A program made the position numbers and the translations under genes. A stretch of 64,000 bases of DNA, taken from positions 3,080,010 to 3,144,009 of the forward strand of contig NZ_AP025314.1 in the NCBI RefSeq assembly GCF_036492835.1, written 5' to 3'. Below are positions 62,662 through 64,000 of this stretch, in pieces; within the stretch, counting starts at the first letter, position 1, and each line of letters starts with the position of its first letter. The notes beneath the pieces are model-generated. The model was not told the DNA's origin. It made no database searches and worked only from the letters and a program-made list of their open reading frames with translations. The DNA comes from Fulvitalea axinellae (GTDB lineage: Bacteria > Bacteroidota > Bacteroidia > Cytophagales > Cyclobacteriaceae).

Positions 62662-63303
62662 TTATAAGTTTCCATATACTACGATTTCGTCCGCATACCT
62701 TAATTGAATATTGAACCATTTTATTAAATCCCTAAGAAAGGATTCAACATGCCGGTCTTTGGTTTTTATTTTAGCCATTCGTTCAACAATAATTCTACAG
62801 GTCTTATTGTCGAAGAAGTTGTGACCTACGATATCAAGGCAATTTTGGGTTTTTCCAGAATCTTGGTCTTTCAGCGGAAAAACAGAGTTAAAGGCATCTA
62901 TCACATATTCAAAGTCTTTTGTTTGAATAAAGAGGCTTTTGTCTCTGGCGGTAACATACTTTTTAAGGCTTTCATTTTCCGCCCACAAAATGAATCCAAT
63001 CTTGTCTATCGGTTCATTTGGTGTAGTCGTCAAATAGAATAATTGTTCGTGAATCTTTTTAATCGATTTCTCCAAATCGAAATCGCAAATTCGATAATAC
63101 TTTTCCGCTATTGTTTCATCACATTCAGCAAGACGACAAACGGTATTAATATTATTTCTGTGAAACTCTTTTTCACACGCATCCAAATCACCGTTATTCT
63201 CCTCTATCAGCTCTATTGCAAGCGCCAGAGAAACAGACAATTTTGATCTTAGTTTTTTAACTTTTTGAAATTCAATTTTTTGATTCATAAAGCTTTGCGT
63301 CAT
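62662..63303 (-). CDS. Hypothetical protein with UBA/TS-N-like N-terminal segment, AT-rich
   Basis: A 213-residue soluble protein; ATG 63288 (residue 6) is an alternative start. Residues ~20-50 ('LSVSLALAIELIEENNGDLD') resemble a UBA/TS-N three-helix motif as in EF-Ts. A second similar helical unit follows ('CDETIAEKYYRICDFDLEK'). The C-terminal half is alpha/beta with 'HVESFLRDLIKWFNIQLRYA'. I cannot name a family. The gene is much more AT-rich than mtaB and murF beside it and lies next to the direct repeats, so it may be a recent arrival. Confidence 0.7.
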   Translation of the reverse strand: MTQSFMNQKIEFQKVKKLRSKLSVSLALAIELIEENNGDLDACEKEFHRNNINTVCRLAECDETIAEKYYRICDFDLEKSIKKIHEQLFYLTTTPNEPIDKIGFILWAENESLKKYVTARDKSLFIQTKDFEYVIDAFNSVFPLKDQDSGKTQNCLDIVGHNFFDNKTCRIIVERMAKIKTKDRHVESFLRDLIKWFNIQLRYADEIVVYGNL

Positions 63304-63497
63304 CGATTAAATATAAATTTAGGCATTTACACCCTTTCCCAGCACTAACATTTTATCCTTTTTAGATTCTTTCACGAAAGAAATAGCAGTCTACTTCCAT
63401 TTCAATCTCAGCCTTGATTTTCCAATTACGCTTTCCCTCTATTTTTCTTAACTTACATGGGCCATTCTTTTATAAGAGACAAATACCGACTTGCCAA

Positions 63498-64000
63498 ATG
63501 GAATTGAGTCCAGAATCATTATACGAAAGGTTCCTCAACAGCACGGGAGCCTGTACCGATACCCGGGCCATTAAGGACGGGCAAATGTTTTTCGCCCTGA
63601 AGGGCCCTAATTTTAACGGAAACAAATACGCCAAGCAGGCTCTGGAAAAAGGAGCCGCTTACGCCGTAATAGACGAAGTGGAATATCAGGAAGACGGCCG
63701 TTTCCTGTTGGTGGAGGACACGCTCAAGGCCCTGCAAGATATGGCCCAGGTGCATAGGCGCATGTTCCACATCCCGGTTTTGGCGCTGACAGGCTCTAAC
63801 GGCAAGACCACCACCAAAGAACTGATGCGGGCGGTGATTAGCCAAAAGTATAATACGCTGGCCACGGAGGGCAACCTCAATAATCACATAGGCGTACCGC
63901 TTACGCTTCTGAACCTGAAGAACGAGCACGAATTCGCCATCATAGAGATGGGCGCCAACAAACTCGGCGACATTCGGGAGCTTTGCGAAATTGCGGAACC
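63498..64000 (+). CDS. murF: UDP-N-acetylmuramoyl-tripeptide--D-alanyl-D-alanine ligase, N-terminal part (cut by window edge)
   Basis: The frame runs from ATG 63498 to the end of the window, 167 codons. It has the MurF N-terminal UDP-binding domain ('TDTRAIKDGQMFFALKGPNF') and the Mur-ligase P-loop 'LTGSNGKTTTKELM' (~97-110), followed by 'EGNLNNHIGVPLTLL' and 'FAIIEMGANKLGDI'. The enzyme adds D-Ala-D-Ala to the peptidoglycan precursor in the cytoplasm. The catalytic and C-terminal domains lie outside. Confidence 0.96.
   Translation, partial: MELSPESLYERFLNSTGACTDTRAIKDGQMFFALKGPNFNGNKYAKQALEKGAAYAVIDEVEYQEDGRFLLVEDTLKALQDMAQVHRRMFHIPVLALTGSNGKTTTKELMRAVISQKYNTLATEGNLNNHIGVPLTLLNLKNEHEFAIIEMGANKLGDIRELCEIAE

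Overview
The window is bacterial chromosome from a member of the Bacteroidota, most likely a free-living (probably marine) Cytophagales-type organism. The evidence is two SusC/SusD outer-membrane pairs, many lipoproteins with a Cys-directed signal peptide, a type IX secretion C-terminal sorting domain, the large GlnN-type glutamine synthetase III, families largely restricted to Bacteroidota (DUF4301, DUF5723, tandem DUF1573), and one promoter of the TTTG-N20-TAnnTTTG type. The genus cannot be fixed from the sequence. Both window ends cut genes: the C-terminal part of a GH2 glycosidase at the left and the first 167 codons of murF at the right. I see no tRNA, rRNA, CRISPR array, prophage or insertion sequence.

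Layout. 1-12 kb: GH2 tail, an amidohydrolase lipoprotein, a 7-bp-unit inverted repeat, trpS, a DUF1573 protein, a small operon (alpha/beta hydrolase lipoprotein, methyltransferase, CoA-binding protein), a DUF4301 protein, a Dabb protein and heme A synthase ctaA. 11.6-20 kb: an amino-acid dehydrogenase and a near-complete phenylalanine/tyrosine catabolic module. phhA runs right; scoA-scoB-hmgA-hppD-fahA plus a flavin-reductase-like gene form a tightly packed leftward operon. 20-24.5 kb: GNAT/acpH pair, a methyltransferase, and a secreted NHL-repeat protein with a T9SS sorting tail.

24.7-42.9 kb is the most distinctive part: nine consecutive leftward genes with small gaps, in transcription order FAS1 lipoprotein, SusC, SusD, FAS1, FAS1, SusC, SusD, beta-helix lipoprotein, F5/8C lipoprotein. 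No glycoside hydrolase, classical lyase, ECF sigma or anti-sigma gene lies in it. Across a 787-bp AT-rich intergenic region lies a divergent gene for an unusual regulator: signal peptide, two LamG-like domains, one membrane span and a cytoplasmic winged-helix (SARP/OmpR-like) domain. Together these look like a ligand-sensing, membrane-anchored one-component regulator controlling a surface uptake or adhesion system. This is the best candidate for an undescribed system in the window.

45.6-57.5 kb: a PadR/PspC envelope-stress pair, a lipoprotein plus DUF5723 outer-membrane barrel pair, an acidic hypothetical protein, a FAH-family hydrolase, an M23 peptidase, a Bcp peroxiredoxin and a propeller-like lipoprotein. 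57.6-64 kb: glnN, a 1.25-kb AT-rich intergenic stretch with a 42-bp tandem repeat, mtaB, a pair of direct repeats also built of 7-bp units, an AT-rich orphan gene, and the start of murF.
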